In this document: positions 33,850-43,999 of the stretch, piece after piece
Layout of the letters: each line of letters opens with the position of its first letter
How positions within the stretch are numbered: the first letter of the stretch is position 1
Translations under genes and position numbers: made by a program
Notes under the pieces: model-generated
Told to the model about the DNA's origin: nothing
What the model saw: only the letters and a program-made list of their open reading frames with translations
Database searches by the model: none
NCBI RefSeq assembly: GCF_007743815.1
Contig: NZ_CP036265.1
Coordinates: 2,410,323-2,474,322, forward strand
DNA: 64,000 bases
Source of the DNA: Alienimonas californiensis
GTDB taxonomy: Bacteria > Planctomycetota > Planctomycetia > Planctomycetales > Planctomycetaceae
Direction of reading: 5' to 3'

Positions 33850-33955
33850 GCGGCGGGGTGTAGTTCAACCTCCGCCCGGCTCCAACCGCCGGACCGACGT
33901 TCCCCTCGCGCCCCACGGGTTATTTTCTCGCCCCACGGGCCGGCCGGGCGGGCCA

Positions 33956-34429
33956 CTACTCCGCCAGCCGAAACGCCCAGTCAATCAGCGTTACGGCCCC
34001 GACCAGCGAGAGCCCCACGACGCCCCACCACTCCGGCCGGGCGGCGGACGCATCGCCCCGGCGGCCCAGTCGGGGGAACGCCAGCCGCCCGGTCAGCGCG
34101 GCGCGGGCCAGGATCGGGATCAACCCGAGGCAGAGCAGCGCGAGCAAAAACCCGCCGGAGTTCGCCGACAGGCTCCCCGCCCACTGCCCGCGGGTGAAGT
34201 GGGCAAAGCTGGTCGTCATCCCGCACGCCGGGCAGGGCAGGCCGCACAGGACCCGTACCGTGCAGGGCGGCAGCCCGAGTTGCTGATGCGTCCCCAGGCC
34301 GGCCTCGCTGGGGGTGAGGGAACGGGCCAGGGCGAACCCCCCGATCAGCCCGACGAGCAGGATCGCGGCCGCCGCCCGGCCGCTCGCCGACAGCGGGGCG
34401 GGCGGCGGCGGGGCGGGGTCGGAGGTCAC
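33956..34429 (-). CDS. DUF2752 family membrane protein
   Basis: The product is 157 residues from a GTG start. It carries the family signature VLCGLPCPACGMTTSF, with paired Cys next to GMT, followed by AHFTRGQWAGSL. Three hydrophobic segments flank it (AAAILLVGLIGGFALA, GGFLLALLCLGLIPILA and WGVVGLSLVGAVTLIDWAF). The function of DUF2752 is unknown; the cysteines may bind metal or form a disulphide. An open frame continues far upstream but overlaps the kinase gene in a wrong frame. The GTG at 34429 is chosen because the preceding residues have no family character. It lies 71 bp after the kinase gene, so co-transcription is likely. Confidence 0.8.
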   Translation of the reverse strand: MTSDPAPPPPAPLSASGRAAAAILLVGLIGGFALARSLTPSEAGLGTHQQLGLPPCTVRVLCGLPCPACGMTTSFAHFTRGQWAGSLSANSGGFLLALLCLGLIPILARAALTGRLAFPRLGRRGDASAARPEWWGVVGLSLVGAVTLIDWAFRLAE

Positions 34430-34500
34430 GGCGGCAGGATAGTCGGGGAGAGACGGCGGGTCGCCCGAGCGCAGCGCCCCGGGCCGCTTCCCGGGGGGGC

Positions 34501-36705
34501 TCAGCGGGAGGGGGCCGGGTGGACGGCGGTGTCGTCGGGGGTGTGGGTCTCGACGACGACGCCGCGCGAGTTGGGATCGACCTCCACCACGGAGTCGTCC
34601 TGCAGCACGAAGTCGCCGAGGGTGGCGTCGTCGGCGCCGACCGACGCCCGGCCGCGGCGGCCGTCGTCCAGCAGCGCCGGGTGGCGGGGCGAGGGGACGC
34701 CCTCGGTGGCCGCCCACCAGTCGCGGGCGGCGTCGTCCGACCACTCCGCCGCGCACTCGCAGGCCCGCAGGGCGGCGGCGAGGGCGGCGGCGGAGCGGAA
34801 GCGCTCCGCGGGGTTCTTCTCCAGGCAGCGCATCACCACGGCGGACAGGTCGAGCGGCACCGCCGGGTTCGCCTCGTGCACCGGCCGGGGGCGCTGTTTG
34901 GCGTGGGCGCGCAGTGCCTTGGCGGGGGAGGGCTCGTCGAACACCGGCCGGCCGGTCAGCAGGAAGTAGGCGGTGGCGCCCACGCCGTAGAGGTCGCTCT
35001 CGGCGGTCGGGCGGCCGCCGCGGGCCACCTCCGGCGCCGCGAACAGCGGACTGCCCACCACGCTGCCGAGCTGCGTGAGTTGCGGGTCGCTCGCCGCGTC
35101 CGCCGCGTCGCCGTCGCGGTTCCCGTCGCCGTCGTTCCGGAAGGCGTGGTGCGCGCCGCCGTCGGGCGGGGCGTCGATCGGCGGGGTGTCGAACAGCGGG
35201 GCGGGATTGATCCGCTTGACCAGACCGAAGTCGAGGAGTTTCGGCACGTCCCGCACCCCGCCGCGGTCGGCGGCGACCACGTTCGCCGGCTTCACGTCCC
35301 GGTGGATCAGGCCGATCGCGTGCGCCTCCGCCAGCGCCCCGCAGACCGGGGCCAGCAGGTGTACCACGCGGCCCGGCGGCAGCGGGCCGGCCCGCTGGAC
35401 GAGTTGATGCAGCGTGAGCCCCGGCAGGTATTCCATCACGCAGTAAAACAGCCCGTCCTCGGAGACGCCGAAGTCGTACACCTCGATCGTGTTCGGGTGC
35501 GTCAGCCGGGCGGCGGCGCGGACTTCGGTATCGAAGCGGGCCAGGGCGCGGTCGTCTTCGGCGAGCCCCGGCCGGATCAGCTTGACCGCGCACGGTCGGC
35601 GGAGCAGGCGGTGCTCCGCGAGGTAGACGTCGCCCATCCCCCCGGAGCCGATCCGTTCCACCAGCCGGTAGCTGCCGATCTCCCGGGCCTCCCGGGCGGC
35701 TTCCCGCAGCGTGGAGAGCCGCACCGCCCCGTAGAGGGCGGCGGCGGCGCTGATCAGGATCCACACCGCCATCGCGCTGAACAGCCCCTGTTCGAACAGG
35801 ACGGCGTACACCTCATCGAACCGGGCGGCCGTCACGCACGCGATCGCGAGCGGGACCGCCGCCATCACGGCCAGAACCGTCGCCGCCCGCCCGGCCCGGT
35901 TGGGGATAAACAGCCCGTAGACCTGAATGAGCAACATCCAGGGGGCCGCCGCCGCTCCCGGGAACGCCGCGGCCAGCTTCGGCAGGAGGCTCGGCGGGGC
36001 GGAGGCCAGCCCGTGTTGATGGATCCAGATGAAGAAGGCCCCGGGAACGCCGAACGTCAGGGCCTCGCCGATCAGCAATCCCCGCCGTCCGATCTCCCAG
36101 GGGCCGCTCAGCCAGACGACTATCCCGCCCAGCGTGCCGACCACCGCCCAGCGGGGCCAGCCGGCGTCGGTCAGGGCGTTCAGCCCAAAGTCGTCCAGAA
36201 AGAAGTGCCGGGTGAGGAAGCCCAAAAACGCCCCCAGCAGCAGCGCCGCGGCGGTCCGCAGGCGCCAGCGGGCCTTTTCGGCCTCGCCGCCCCACTCCGC
36301 CACGCCCCAGCCGCGTTTGCGGGCGCGATCCCCCCGGGGGCGGCTCCGCCGTTCGTTCCCCGTCCGGCTGGCGAACGGGGCGCCGCTCCAGAACAGGCGT
36401 TCCTTCAGCCGGCCGGGGCGAACCGGACTCCGGAGGCGCCGTGGCTTCAGCGAGGGAAACGCGTCCGACGACGCATCAGGCCCCCCCGGCCGCTTCGAGC
36501 CCCGAGGCGGGGTCAGATCGGCCGCCGGCGACGCCGGGGCGATCGGCGCAGCGTCGACCGGCGGCGCACCGGGGACCGGCGGCGCAGCGTCGACCGGCGG
36601 CCCGGGGGGTGCAGCCAACGCCGTGTTGTGAGAAAGGGGGAATCCGGGGGCGACCGAACGGTCGACGCCCGCCTCAGCGGACGTATGAACATTCTCCCAC
36701 CCCAT
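34501..36705 (-). CDS. Membrane-anchored Ser/Thr protein kinase (PknB-like)
   Basis: The product is 734 residues. A Pro/Ala-rich N terminus is followed by about six or seven hydrophobic helices between residues about 145 and 335 (for example AAALLLGAFLGFLTRHFFL and FSAMAVWILISAAAALYGAV). The kinase domain follows: glycine loop IGSGGMGDVYLAEH near 350, CAVKLIRP, catalytic loop HRDVKPANVV near 466-475, DFG near 491 and APEVARGG. All catalytic residues are present. The membrane part precedes the kinase, the reverse of PknB, which has its single helix after the kinase. A linker rich in Asp, Asn and Gly is inserted between DFG and the APE motif. The C-terminal 80 residues are acidic and unassigned. 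Confidence 0.88.
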   Translation of the reverse strand: MGWENVHTSAEAGVDRSVAPGFPLSHNTALAAPPGPPVDAAPPVPGAPPVDAAPIAPASPAADLTPPRGSKRPGGPDASSDAFPSLKPRRLRSPVRPGRLKERLFWSGAPFASRTGNERRSRPRGDRARKRGWGVAEWGGEAEKARWRLRTAAALLLGAFLGFLTRHFFLDDFGLNALTDAGWPRWAVVGTLGGIVVWLSGPWEIGRRGLLIGEALTFGVPGAFFIWIHQHGLASAPPSLLPKLAAAFPGAAAAPWMLLIQVYGLFIPNRAGRAATVLAVMAAVPLAIACVTAARFDEVYAVLFEQGLFSAMAVWILISAAAALYGAVRLSTLREAAREAREIGSYRLVERIGSGGMGDVYLAEHRLLRRPCAVKLIRPGLAEDDRALARFDTEVRAAARLTHPNTIEVYDFGVSEDGLFYCVMEYLPGLTLHQLVQRAGPLPPGRVVHLLAPVCGALAEAHAIGLIHRDVKPANVVAADRGGVRDVPKLLDFGLVKRINPAPLFDTPPIDAPPDGGAHHAFRNDGDGNRDGDAADAASDPQLTQLGSVVGSPLFAAPEVARGGRPTAESDLYGVGATAYFLLTGRPVFDEPSPAKALRAHAKQRPRPVHEANPAVPLDLSAVVMRCLEKNPAERFRSAAALAAALRACECAAEWSDDAARDWWAATEGVPSPRHPALLDDGRRGRASVGADDATLGDFVLQDDSVVEVDPNSRGVVVETHTPDDTAVHPAPSR

Positions 36706-36885
36706 CGGCCCCGACGCAAACCGTCAGTGGTTCCCCCAACGCCGCTCCCCCGATCCCCGGCGCCGGGCCGGAGCGGTTGTTCCCCGGGCCGCCCGCTCCT
36801 AGCGTGACGGGTCGGCGTCGCGGTGCCCGCAACGCCGACCTGCAGTTCGCTCCCCCGCCCGCGTTCCGCCACTCCGCCCCGCCCG

Positions 36886-39207
36886 ATGCCCGATTCTCCC
36901 CCCCCAGTCCCGGACGTCGACCCGGACGCCGGCGGCGTTCGCTTGCAGGTCGCCGGCGCCCGGGGACGCGACGTGGGCAAAGGCGTCGCCCGCCTGGGCG
37001 ACGCCACCTTCCAGCGCCTCGGCCTGCACCCCGGCGACCCGATTGAGATCGTCGGCAAGAAACGCACCGCCGCCGTCGCCATCCCCCTGGGCGACGAGGA
37101 CGAGGGGCTGGACATCATCCGCCTGGACGGTCTCCAGCGGGCGAACGCCGGGGTCGGCAGCGGCGATCGCGTCGGCGTGCGGCCCGTCTCCCCCACGATC
37201 GCCCGACGGGTCACCGTCGCCCCGGCCCAGCAGAACGTGCGGCTCTCCGGCAATCCGGACGCCCTCAAGCGGACCCTCGCCGGACGCCCGCTCGTCGCCG
37301 GGGACATCGTCTCCACCAGCGTGTACCGCCGCCGCCCCGGCGGCGAGGAGGACGGGCCGGACGTGCCGGAGGAGATCCTCCGCCGCATGTTCAACGCCCC
37401 CTCCTACGGCCTGCAGGAGATCCGCCTGCTCGTCACCAACACCAAGCCCCGAGGGGAGATCGTCGTCGTCGGCGAGGAGACCGAGGTCGAACTCCTCCCC
37501 ACCTTCACCGAGCCGGAGGAGGCCCGCTCCAGCCACATCACCTACGACGACGTCGGCGGTTTGCAGGGCGTGCTGGATCAGGTCCGGGAGATGATCGAAC
37601 TCCCGCTCAAACATCCGGAACTCTTTCAGCGCCTCGGGATCGACCCGCCCAAGGGCGTGCTGCTGCACGGCCCCCCGGGCACCGGCAAAACGTTGCTGGC
37701 CCGGGCGGTCGCCGGGGAGTGCGACGCCAACTTCTTTCACATCGCCGGCCCGGAGATCCTCGGCGGCGGCTTTGGCGAGAGCGAATCCCGTTTGCGGGAG
37801 CTGTTCGAGCGGGCTCAAAAGGAGAGTCCGGCGATTCTCTTTATTGACGAACTTGACGCGATCGCTCCCAAGCGGGAGCAGGTCGGCGGGGAGATGGAAA
37901 AGCGGATCGTCGCCCAATTATTAACGCTGATGGACGGGCTGGCGCCGCGGCAGAACCTCGTCGTGATCGCCGCCACCAACCGGGTCGACTCGCTGGACGA
38001 AGCCCTCCGCCGGCCCGGCCGGTTCGATCGGGAAATCGTCGTCGGCGTGCCGAACGAACAGGGCCGACGGGAAATTTTGGAGATCCACACCCGCGGCATG
38101 CCGCTGGCGGAGGACGTGGAATTACACAGTATCGCCGACACCGCCTACGGCTTCGTCGGGGCCGACCTCGGCGCCCTCTGCCGCGAGGCGGCGATCGAGG
38201 CTCTCCGCCGCAAACTGCCGGAGATCGACCTCGACGCCGAGGAGATCCCCTCGGAGATCCTCGAAACCCTGCACGTCACCCGCGAGGACTTCACCGACGC
38301 GATGAAGCGCGTCCAGCCGTCCGCCCTGCGGGAAATCATGATCCAGGCCCCGGACGTCACCTGGGATCAGATCGGCGGCCTCTCCGAGGCCCAGCGGCAA
38401 CTCCGGGAGGGCGTCGAACTCCCCCTCACGCAGCCGGACAGTTTTCGGAAGTTCGGCATTCGGCCGGCGAAGGGCTTCCTCCTCTACGGCCCCCCGGGCA
38501 CCGGCAAAACGCTGCTGGCGAAGGCCGTGGCCCGCGGCTCCAACGCCAACTTCCTCGCCGCCAAAAGCAGCGATCTGTTAAGCAAGTGGTACGGCGAGAG
38601 CGAACAGCAGGTGTCCCGCCTGTTCCGCCGCGCCCGGCAGGTCGCCCCCGCGGTGATCTTCCTCGATGAAATTGACTCCCTCGCCCCGGCCCGCGGCGGC
38701 GGTCTGGGCGAGCCGCGGGCGACGGAGCGGGTCGTCAATACGATCCTCGCCGAATTAGACGGGATCGAAGAGTTACAGGGCGTCGTCCTGATCGCCGCCA
38801 CCAACCGCCCCACGCTGGTCGACCCGGCGCTGTTGCGTCCCGGGCGGTTCGATGAACTCGTCTACGTGGGTCCGCCGGACCGCGACGGGCGGTTGAAGAT
38901 CCTCGAAATTCACACCGCCGAAATGCCGCTGGCCGACGACGTGGATTTGGGCCAGATCGCCGACCAGACGGACCGCTACACCGGGGCCGATCTGGAGGAC
39001 CTCGTCCGCCGGGCCGGCCTGAGCACCCTCCGCGACCATCCCGACAGCGAGACCGTGGCGATGTCCGCCTTCAAGTCCGCCCTGAAGGACAGCCGCGCGA
39101 CCGTCACCGAGGCGATCGAAAAGGAGTACGAGGAGATCGGCGAGCAGCTCAAACAGGAGGGCCCGCAGGGCGGCCACAAAATCGGCTTCCTCGCGGACCG
39201 TTATTAA
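36886..39207 (+). CDS. CDC48/VCP-like tandem AAA+ ATPase
   Basis: The product is 773 residues. The N-terminal domain ([20 protein letters not shown], then [17 protein letters not shown]) matches the double-psi barrel and second subdomain of CDC48. Two AAA domains follow. D1 has [18 protein letters not shown] near 262-269, Walker [13 protein letters not shown] near 318 and [21 protein letters not shown]2 has [17 protein letters not shown] near 535, Walker [13 protein letters not shown] near 591 and [20 protein letters not shown]. Both Walker motifs and arginine fingers look intact. The family unfolds proteins and is mostly archaeal or eukaryotic, so its presence in a bacterium is notable. The ATG at 36886 is chosen over an ATG at 36823 because the conserved domain starts just after it. 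Confidence 0.93.
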   Translation: MPDSPPPVPDVDPDAGGVRLQVAGARGRDVGKGVARLGDATFQRLGLHPGDPIEIVGKKRTAAVAIPLGDEDEGLDIIRLDGLQRANAGVGSGDRVGVRPVSPTIARRVTVAPAQQNVRLSGNPDALKRTLAGRPLVAGDIVSTSVYRRRPGGEEDGPDVPEEILRRMFNAPSYGLQEIRLLVTNTKPRGEIVVVGEETEVELLPTFTEPEEARSSHITYDDVGGLQGVLDQVREMIELPLKHPELFQRLGIDPPKGVLLHGPPGTGKTLLARAVAGECDANFFHIAGPEILGGGFGESESRLRELFERAQKESPAILFIDELDAIAPKREQVGGEMEKRIVAQLLTLMDGLAPRQNLVVIAATNRVDSLDEALRRPGRFDREIVVGVPNEQGRREILEIHTRGMPLAEDVELHSIADTAYGFVGADLGALCREAAIEALRRKLPEIDLDAEEIPSEILETLHVTREDFTDAMKRVQPSALREIMIQAPDVTWDQIGGLSEAQRQLREGVELPLTQPDSFRKFGIRPAKGFLLYGPPGTGKTLLAKAVARGSNANFLAAKSSDLLSKWYGESEQQVSRLFRRARQVAPAVIFLDEIDSLAPARGGGLGEPRATERVVNTILAELDGIEELQGVVLIAATNRPTLVDPALLRPGRFDELVYVGPPDRDGRLKILEIHTAEMPLADDVDLGQIADQTDRYTGADLEDLVRRAGLSTLRDHPDSETVAMSAFKSALKDSRATVTEAIEKEYEEIGEQLKQEGPQGGHKIGFLADRY

Positions 39208-39214
39208 AACACGC

Positions 39215-39244
39215 GGCCCCGGTCGGGCGCGCCGGACCGGGGCC
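39215..39244. terminator. Bidirectional terminator hairpin
   Basis: GGCCCCGGTC (39215-39224) and GACCGGGGCC (39235-39244) form a perfect 10-bp stem. It lies between the convergent CDC48-like and coiled-coil genes. On the minus strand a weak T-rich run (GTTTTAAT) follows, so it suits the 39274-40308 gene best. Confidence 0.6.
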
Positions 39245-39273
39245 GATCTGCGGACGGACGCCCGGGCTCCGTA

Positions 39274-40308
39274 TTAATCCCGTTCGCGGTTCCGTCGGCC
39301 TTCGCGTTCATTAATTTCTTCAGAGAGTTGGCGCACCCGCTCCCGCAGTTCTCCCACTTCGTCGCGGAGGCGTTCGTTCTCTTCCCGCAGTGCGTCCGGC
39401 CGCCGATCCGGCGAGAACGCTTCGCGCAGTTCGGCCGCCTCACGTCGGGCCCGGTCCAACTGCCGTTCCAGTTCTTCCATGTCCGGCCGGCGGTCCGGCC
39501 GGTGCGCGTCGTCGCCCCGCTGCGGGGCAGCGTCCCGCCGCGTGGGAGCCCCCATGCGGGCGACCTCAACCTGTAGCTCGGATTGCCGCAGGGCGAACCG
39601 GGCGTCCAGCAGTTGCCGGCGGATCGTGAACGCTTCCCGGGCCGGAACCGCTCCGGAGTCGATCAGTTTCTCGACGGCGGCGGCCTGCTCCTCGGCGAGT
39701 TCCAGCCGCTCCCGAGCCGCGGCGACCTCCGTCTCCGCGATGTGGATGCGGAGTTCCGCCCGCCGGGCGTCCCGCTCTGACGTTTCGTCGGCCATCCGTT
39801 CGGCCCGTTCAAGCATCCGGCGGACTTCCTCCGCCTCCGCTCGGTCCCTCGGCCAGTCGGGGGCGGGCGGCGCCGGCCCGTCCGCACGAGGTCCCGGCGG
39901 GGGGAAGGACGGGCCGCGGTTCGCGGGCGGACGGGGCACTTCGGCGTCGCCCGGCGTCGGGGAGAGCGTCACGCGGTATGCGGCTCGCAGCCCGTCCGGC
40001 GTCGTCAGCACCAAAGTGCCGCCCATCGGCGCCGCACGCTGCCGCCGCGGCCCGCCGTCGCCGTCGGGCCTTGAGTCGTCGGGCCTTGAGTACCCGACGA
40101 GCTCCACGACGCCCGACAGCGGCGTCATTTCCCACCCGCCCGGCGGCACGAGATCCGGGTCTTCTCCGAACTTAAACATGTCGAATCGCTGCGCCGCCTC
40201 CCGGTCGAAATCGGGCGCACCGGCCAGATCGGCGTCCGACTGAACGGGGGGCAGGAGCGGCGGGGACGCGTCCTGCAGAAGGACGCAGCAAAGTGCGAGA
40301 GACAGCAT
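39274..40308 (-). CDS. Exported coiled-coil protein of unknown function
   Basis: The product is 344 residues. A short hydrophobic N terminus (MLSLALCCVLLQDA) looks like a signal peptide. It is followed by a small globular region (FKFGEDPDLVPPGGWEMTPL, then GTLVLTTPDGLRAAYRVTLS) and a Pro-rich linker. The second half is a long heptad-rich coiled coil (RIHIAETEVAAARERLELAE, then LREENERLRDEVGELRERVR). No family is recognised. The gene is divergent from mfd, with 192 bp between them. The charged coiled coil would be periplasmic if the signal is real. Confidence 0.65.
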   Translation of the reverse strand: MLSLALCCVLLQDASPPLLPPVQSDADLAGAPDFDREAAQRFDMFKFGEDPDLVPPGGWEMTPLSGVVELVGYSRPDDSRPDGDGGPRRQRAAPMGGTLVLTTPDGLRAAYRVTLSPTPGDAEVPRPPANRGPSFPPPGPRADGPAPPAPDWPRDRAEAEEVRRMLERAERMADETSERDARRAELRIHIAETEVAAARERLELAEEQAAAVEKLIDSGAVPAREAFTIRRQLLDARFALRQSELQVEVARMGAPTRRDAAPQRGDDAHRPDRRPDMEELERQLDRARREAAELREAFSPDRRPDALREENERLRDEVGELRERVRQLSEEINEREGRRNRERD

Positions 40309-40500
40309 CGGAACGGCTCGCGAGTGTGAAGACGGGCCGCGTCAGTCTAACCGCAAGCCTCGCCTCCGTGACGGCTGCGGGGCGTCCTGTCCGCGGCCGC
40401 CGCCGGCGGTTCGGCCCCAGTGCGGCTCCGGCGGGGCGTTCAGCCGGTTCCGGGCGCCGGACCCGGTGGACGCGAGGCGGGCCGCGGCCACAATCCCCGC

Positions 40501-43500
40501 ATGCCCGCCACCCGTCGCCGCGGCGGGACGTTCCCGTCGGCGGCGCCCGCCGTTTCCGCCCCGGCCGTCGGCTCCCTGGCCGATCTGCCGGGATTGCTGC
40601 TGCGCGATGCCCAGTTCGCCCCCGTCGCCGCCGCCCTCGCCCGGGGCGACGGGGCGGCCCTGGAGGGGGCGTGGGCCGGCTCCGCCGCCGCGGCGATCGC
40701 CGGTCTGGTGCAAAGCGAGGAGGCGGGCGGCGTCGGCCGGCCGCTGCTGGTCGTCACCGCCCGGGTCGCCGGCACGGACCACTTCGCCGCGGACGTCGCC
40801 GCGATGCTCGGGGAGGACGCCGTCGGCCGCTCCGTCGCCCTGTTCCCGGCCCGCGACGGGCTCACCGCGGCCCCGGACCCGGCGGACCCCGTCTTCGCCG
40901 CCCGGGCCGGGGCGTTGAACCGGATTGAAGACGAGGACTCCGCCCGCCGCCCGCGGGTTCTGGTCGCCCCGATTCAGGCCCTCATGCAGCCGGTGCCGTC
41001 GAAAGAGGCGCGGGCGGCGGCGACCCGCACGCTGAGCGTCGGCGAGGAGGCGGACCCGGAAGAGTTAATGCGCTGGCTCGCCGACCGCGGGCTCGAACGG
41101 GTGCCGCGGATCGAGATGCCCGGCGAGTTCAGCCTGCACGGCGGGATCTTCGACGTCTGGCCCGCCGGCGAAACGGACCCGCTGCGGGTGGAGTTCGCCT
41201 TCGACGAGGTGGACTCCCTGCGGACGTTCGACCCGGTCTCGCAGCGAAAAATTGAGGGGCTGGAGCGGGCCCGCCTGACCTGCCTGCCAGCCCCGCGGCC
41301 GGACGCGGCGGGGGGCGCGCCGCCTGCCGGTGACGGCGAACCGGGGGGCGACGAACGTGCGATTGGAACCGCGTCGTTGCTGGACAGTTTGCCGGCGGAG
41401 TACGCCGTCGCGTTGCTGGACCTCGCGGAAATCACCGACGAGGGCAAGCATTATTTGAATCGGCTCGACGACCCGCGGGGGTTGTATACGGTCCGCACCG
41501 TGCTCGCCCGCTGCACGCAGCGGCCCAGCGTGACGCTCGCCCGGATCGGCGCCAGCAGTTACGAAACGACCGGCCGGCTGCGGGTCGAAGCGGTCGAAAA
41601 GTTCGCCGGGCCGAAGGGGCAGGCGATTGAACAGTTAGATCTCGTGCTCGGCGAGGGCGAGCGGGCGCTGATCGCCTGTCATAATGCGGGCGAGTTGAAG
41701 CGGCTGGGCGAATTGATCGCCGAGGTGGAGGCGGAGAACGGCCCGGCGCTGGCGGAGCGGGTCACGCTCTGCGTAGGGGAACTGACCGCCGGCTTTCGGC
41801 TGGTCGATCATGGGCTATTGGTCCTGACCGACCATGAACTCTTCGGCCGGGCCGGGGTGCGAACGGGCGGCGGGCCGCGGCGTCCGGCGGAGTCGCGAGC
41901 GATCGATAACTTTCTCGATCTGTCCGACGGCGACCTGATCGTGCACCTCACGCACGGCATCGGGCGTTTTCGCGGGCTGAAGGCGCTCGACCAGCGGGGG
42001 CAGAAGGAGGAGCATTTAGAACTGGAGTTCGCCGGCGACGTGCGGGTGTTCGTGCCGGCGTCGTTGATTCATCTGGTGCAAAAATACGTCGGGGCGACGA
42101 AGGCCGCCCCAAAGCTGTCGAAGCTCGGCACGCTGGGGTGGTCGAAGAAGAAAAAGCAGGCGGCGGACGCGGTCGAGGATATGGCCGCGGACATGCTCCG
42201 CATGCAGGCGGCCCGCCAGTCCGAGCCCGGCCTGCCGCATGCGGAGCCGACCGACTACGTCGAGGAATTCGCCGCCGCGTTTCCGTATGAACCGACGCCG
42301 GACCAGGCGTCGGCGTTCGGGGAGATTCAAGCGGACCTGTCGCTGCCGCGGCCGATGGACCGCCTGATCTGCGGGGACGTGGGCTACGGTAAGACGGAGG
42401 TGGCGATGCGGGCCGCCTTCCGGGCCGTCGACGGCGGCCGGCAGGTCGCTGTTTTAGTGCCGACGACGGTGCTGTGCGAACAGCACGCCCGCAGCTTCGC
42501 CGAACGCATGGCGGAGTTTCCCATCACCGTCGAAAGCCTCTCTCGCTTCCGCACCCGCCGGGAGCAGAAACAGGTCTTGAAAGGCCTTAAGGAGGGCACG
42601 GTGGACGTGGTGATCGGCACGCACCGGCTCGTCTCGCCCGATATTAAGTTCGCGGACCTGGGCCTGCTGGTGATCGACGAGGAACAGCGGTTCGGCGTGG
42701 ACGTGAAGGAGGCGCTCAAGCAGATCCGCCTGCAGGTCGACGTGCTGACGCTGTCCGCCACGCCGATTCCCCGCACGCTCCATATGAGCCTGCTGGGGTT
42801 GCGCGATATTTCCAATCTCACCACCCCGCCGCAGGGGCGACAGCCGATCGAAACTCGCGTGACCCGCTGGGACGACGCGATGATCCGGCACGCCCTTATT
42901 CGCGAATTGAATCGCGGCGGGCAGGCCTATTTCGTGCACAACCGCGTGCAGGACATCGAACGCGTCCGCGACCGGGTGTTGCAGATCGTGCCGGAGGCGA
43001 CCGCCGGCATCGTGCACGGCCAGATGCCCCCGACGCAGGTCGAGGAGACGATGGCGGAGTTCGTCCGCGGCCGAATTGATATCCTGCTGGCGACGACGAT
43101 TATCGAATCGGGCCTGGACGTGCCCAACGCCAACACGATGTTCATTCACGAGGCCGACCGCTACGGCCTGGCGGATCTGCATCAATTACGAGGTCGAGTC
43201 GGCCGGCATCACAACCGGGCCTACTGCTATCTGTTGCTCAAGGAAGGGCGGATGCTGACCGACGTGGCGGCGAAGCGGCTCAAGGCGATCGAGGAATATT
43301 CCGAACTCGGCGCCGGCTTCAAGATCGCCATGCGGGACCTGGAGATCCGCGGCGCCGGCAACATCCTCGGCACGGAGCAGAGCGGGCAGATCAACGCCGT
43401 CGGCTACGAGTTGTATTGCCAGTTGCTGGAAAACGCGGTCCGCACGCTGAAGGGCGAGCCCATCCGCAAGCCGCTGGCGGTGAACGTCGACCTGCCGATC

Positions 43501-43890
43501 TCCGCCTTCCTGCCGGACGGCTACGTCCCGCCGGGCCGCACGAAGCTGGAGGTCTACCGCAAGCTGTCCAACGTCCGCGGCACGCCGGAGCTGGCAGAGT
43601 TCGCCGAGGAATTGAAGGACCGCTTCGGCCCCCCGCCTGCGCCCGTGGGCCGGCTGCTGGCGGTCAAGCGGCTGCAATTGGCCTGCCGCGACTGGTCGTT
43701 CACGGACGTGAAAATCGAGGACGGCTACGTCCGCTTCAATTACGAGGACGCGGACAAGATGACCGAATTGAAGGGCCGCCTCAAGCGGAACCTTCGGGTC
43801 GCCGACCGCCGCACGGCCTACATCCCGCTGCCCGATCCCGCGGCGACGGACGAGGCGCTGCTGGAAGACCTGATGCGGTTCCTCGGCTGA
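40501..43890 (+). CDS. mfd: Transcription-repair coupling factor Mfd
   Basis: The product is 1129 residues, close to the usual 1150. The UvrB-homology N-terminal region (RVPRIEMPGEFSLHGGIFDV) is followed by the RNA-polymerase-binding CarD-like domain (GDLIVHLTHGIGRFRGL). The translocase motor has Walker A GDVGYGKTEVAMRAAF near 626, DEEQRFGV near 724 and TLSATPIPRTLHMSL. It also has IIESGLDVPNANTMF and RGRVGRHHNRAYCYLL, and the TRCF C-terminal domain. It removes stalled RNA polymerase and recruits UvrA to lesions. The ATG at 40501 is preferred; the frame upstream lacks conserved residues. An unusual Gly/Pro linker encoded at 41316-41343 matches half of a dispersed inverted repeat. Confidence 0.95.
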   Translation: MPATRRRGGTFPSAAPAVSAPAVGSLADLPGLLLRDAQFAPVAAALARGDGAALEGAWAGSAAAAIAGLVQSEEAGGVGRPLLVVTARVAGTDHFAADVAAMLGEDAVGRSVALFPARDGLTAAPDPADPVFAARAGALNRIEDEDSARRPRVLVAPIQALMQPVPSKEARAAATRTLSVGEEADPEELMRWLADRGLERVPRIEMPGEFSLHGGIFDVWPAGETDPLRVEFAFDEVDSLRTFDPVSQRKIEGLERARLTCLPAPRPDAAGGAPPAGDGEPGGDERAIGTASLLDSLPAEYAVALLDLAEITDEGKHYLNRLDDPRGLYTVRTVLARCTQRPSVTLARIGASSYETTGRLRVEAVEKFAGPKGQAIEQLDLVLGEGERALIACHNAGELKRLGELIAEVEAENGPALAERVTLCVGELTAGFRLVDHGLLVLTDHELFGRAGVRTGGGPRRPAESRAIDNFLDLSDGDLIVHLTHGIGRFRGLKALDQRGQKEEHLELEFAGDVRVFVPASLIHLVQKYVGATKAAPKLSKLGTLGWSKKKKQAADAVEDMAADMLRMQAARQSEPGLPHAEPTDYVEEFAAAFPYEPTPDQASAFGEIQADLSLPRPMDRLICGDVGYGKTEVAMRAAFRAVDGGRQVAVLVPTTVLCEQHARSFAERMAEFPITVESLSRFRTRREQKQVLKGLKEGTVDVVIGTHRLVSPDIKFADLGLLVIDEEQRFGVDVKEALKQIRLQVDVLTLSATPIPRTLHMSLLGLRDISNLTTPPQGRQPIETRVTRWDDAMIRHALIRELNRGGQAYFVHNRVQDIERVRDRVLQIVPEATAGIVHGQMPPTQVEETMAEFVRGRIDILLATTIIESGLDVPNANTMFIHEADRYGLADLHQLRGRVGRHHNRAYCYLLLKEGRMLTDVAAKRLKAIEEYSELGAGFKIAMRDLEIRGAGNILGTEQSGQINAVGYELYCQLLENAVRTLKGEPIRKPLAVNVDLPISAFLPDGYVPPGRTKLEVYRKLSNVRGTPELAEFAEELKDRFGPPPAPVGRLLAVKRLQLACRDWSFTDVKIEDGYVRFNYEDADKMTELKGRLKRNLRVADRRTAYIPLPDPAATDEALLEDLMRFLG
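41316..41343 (+). repeat. Half-copy of the 28-bp repeat inside mfd
   Basis: This segment matches the right arm of the inverted repeat at 52403-52472 in 26 of 28 positions, both differences being transitions. It encodes part of the linker APPAGDGEPGG in Mfd, in a region between the N-terminal and CarD-like domains that tolerates length change. A shorter match is seen near 4843 inside the endonuclease-like gene. Confidence 0.6.
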
Positions 43891-43999
43891 GGCGCCTCGC
43901 CGCCGCCCTTGCGTTCGAGAGCACGCGTTCGTTCGAGAAACCGGGCCGCAGTCGCCATCCTATCGGCGTTCTCCGACCCGACTCGCCCGGACCGCCGCC

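Noticed and set aside
34430..35764. Upstream extension of the DUF2752 gene
   Set aside because: Out-of-frame reading of the kinase gene, Arg/Pro-rich; the family domain starts after 34429.
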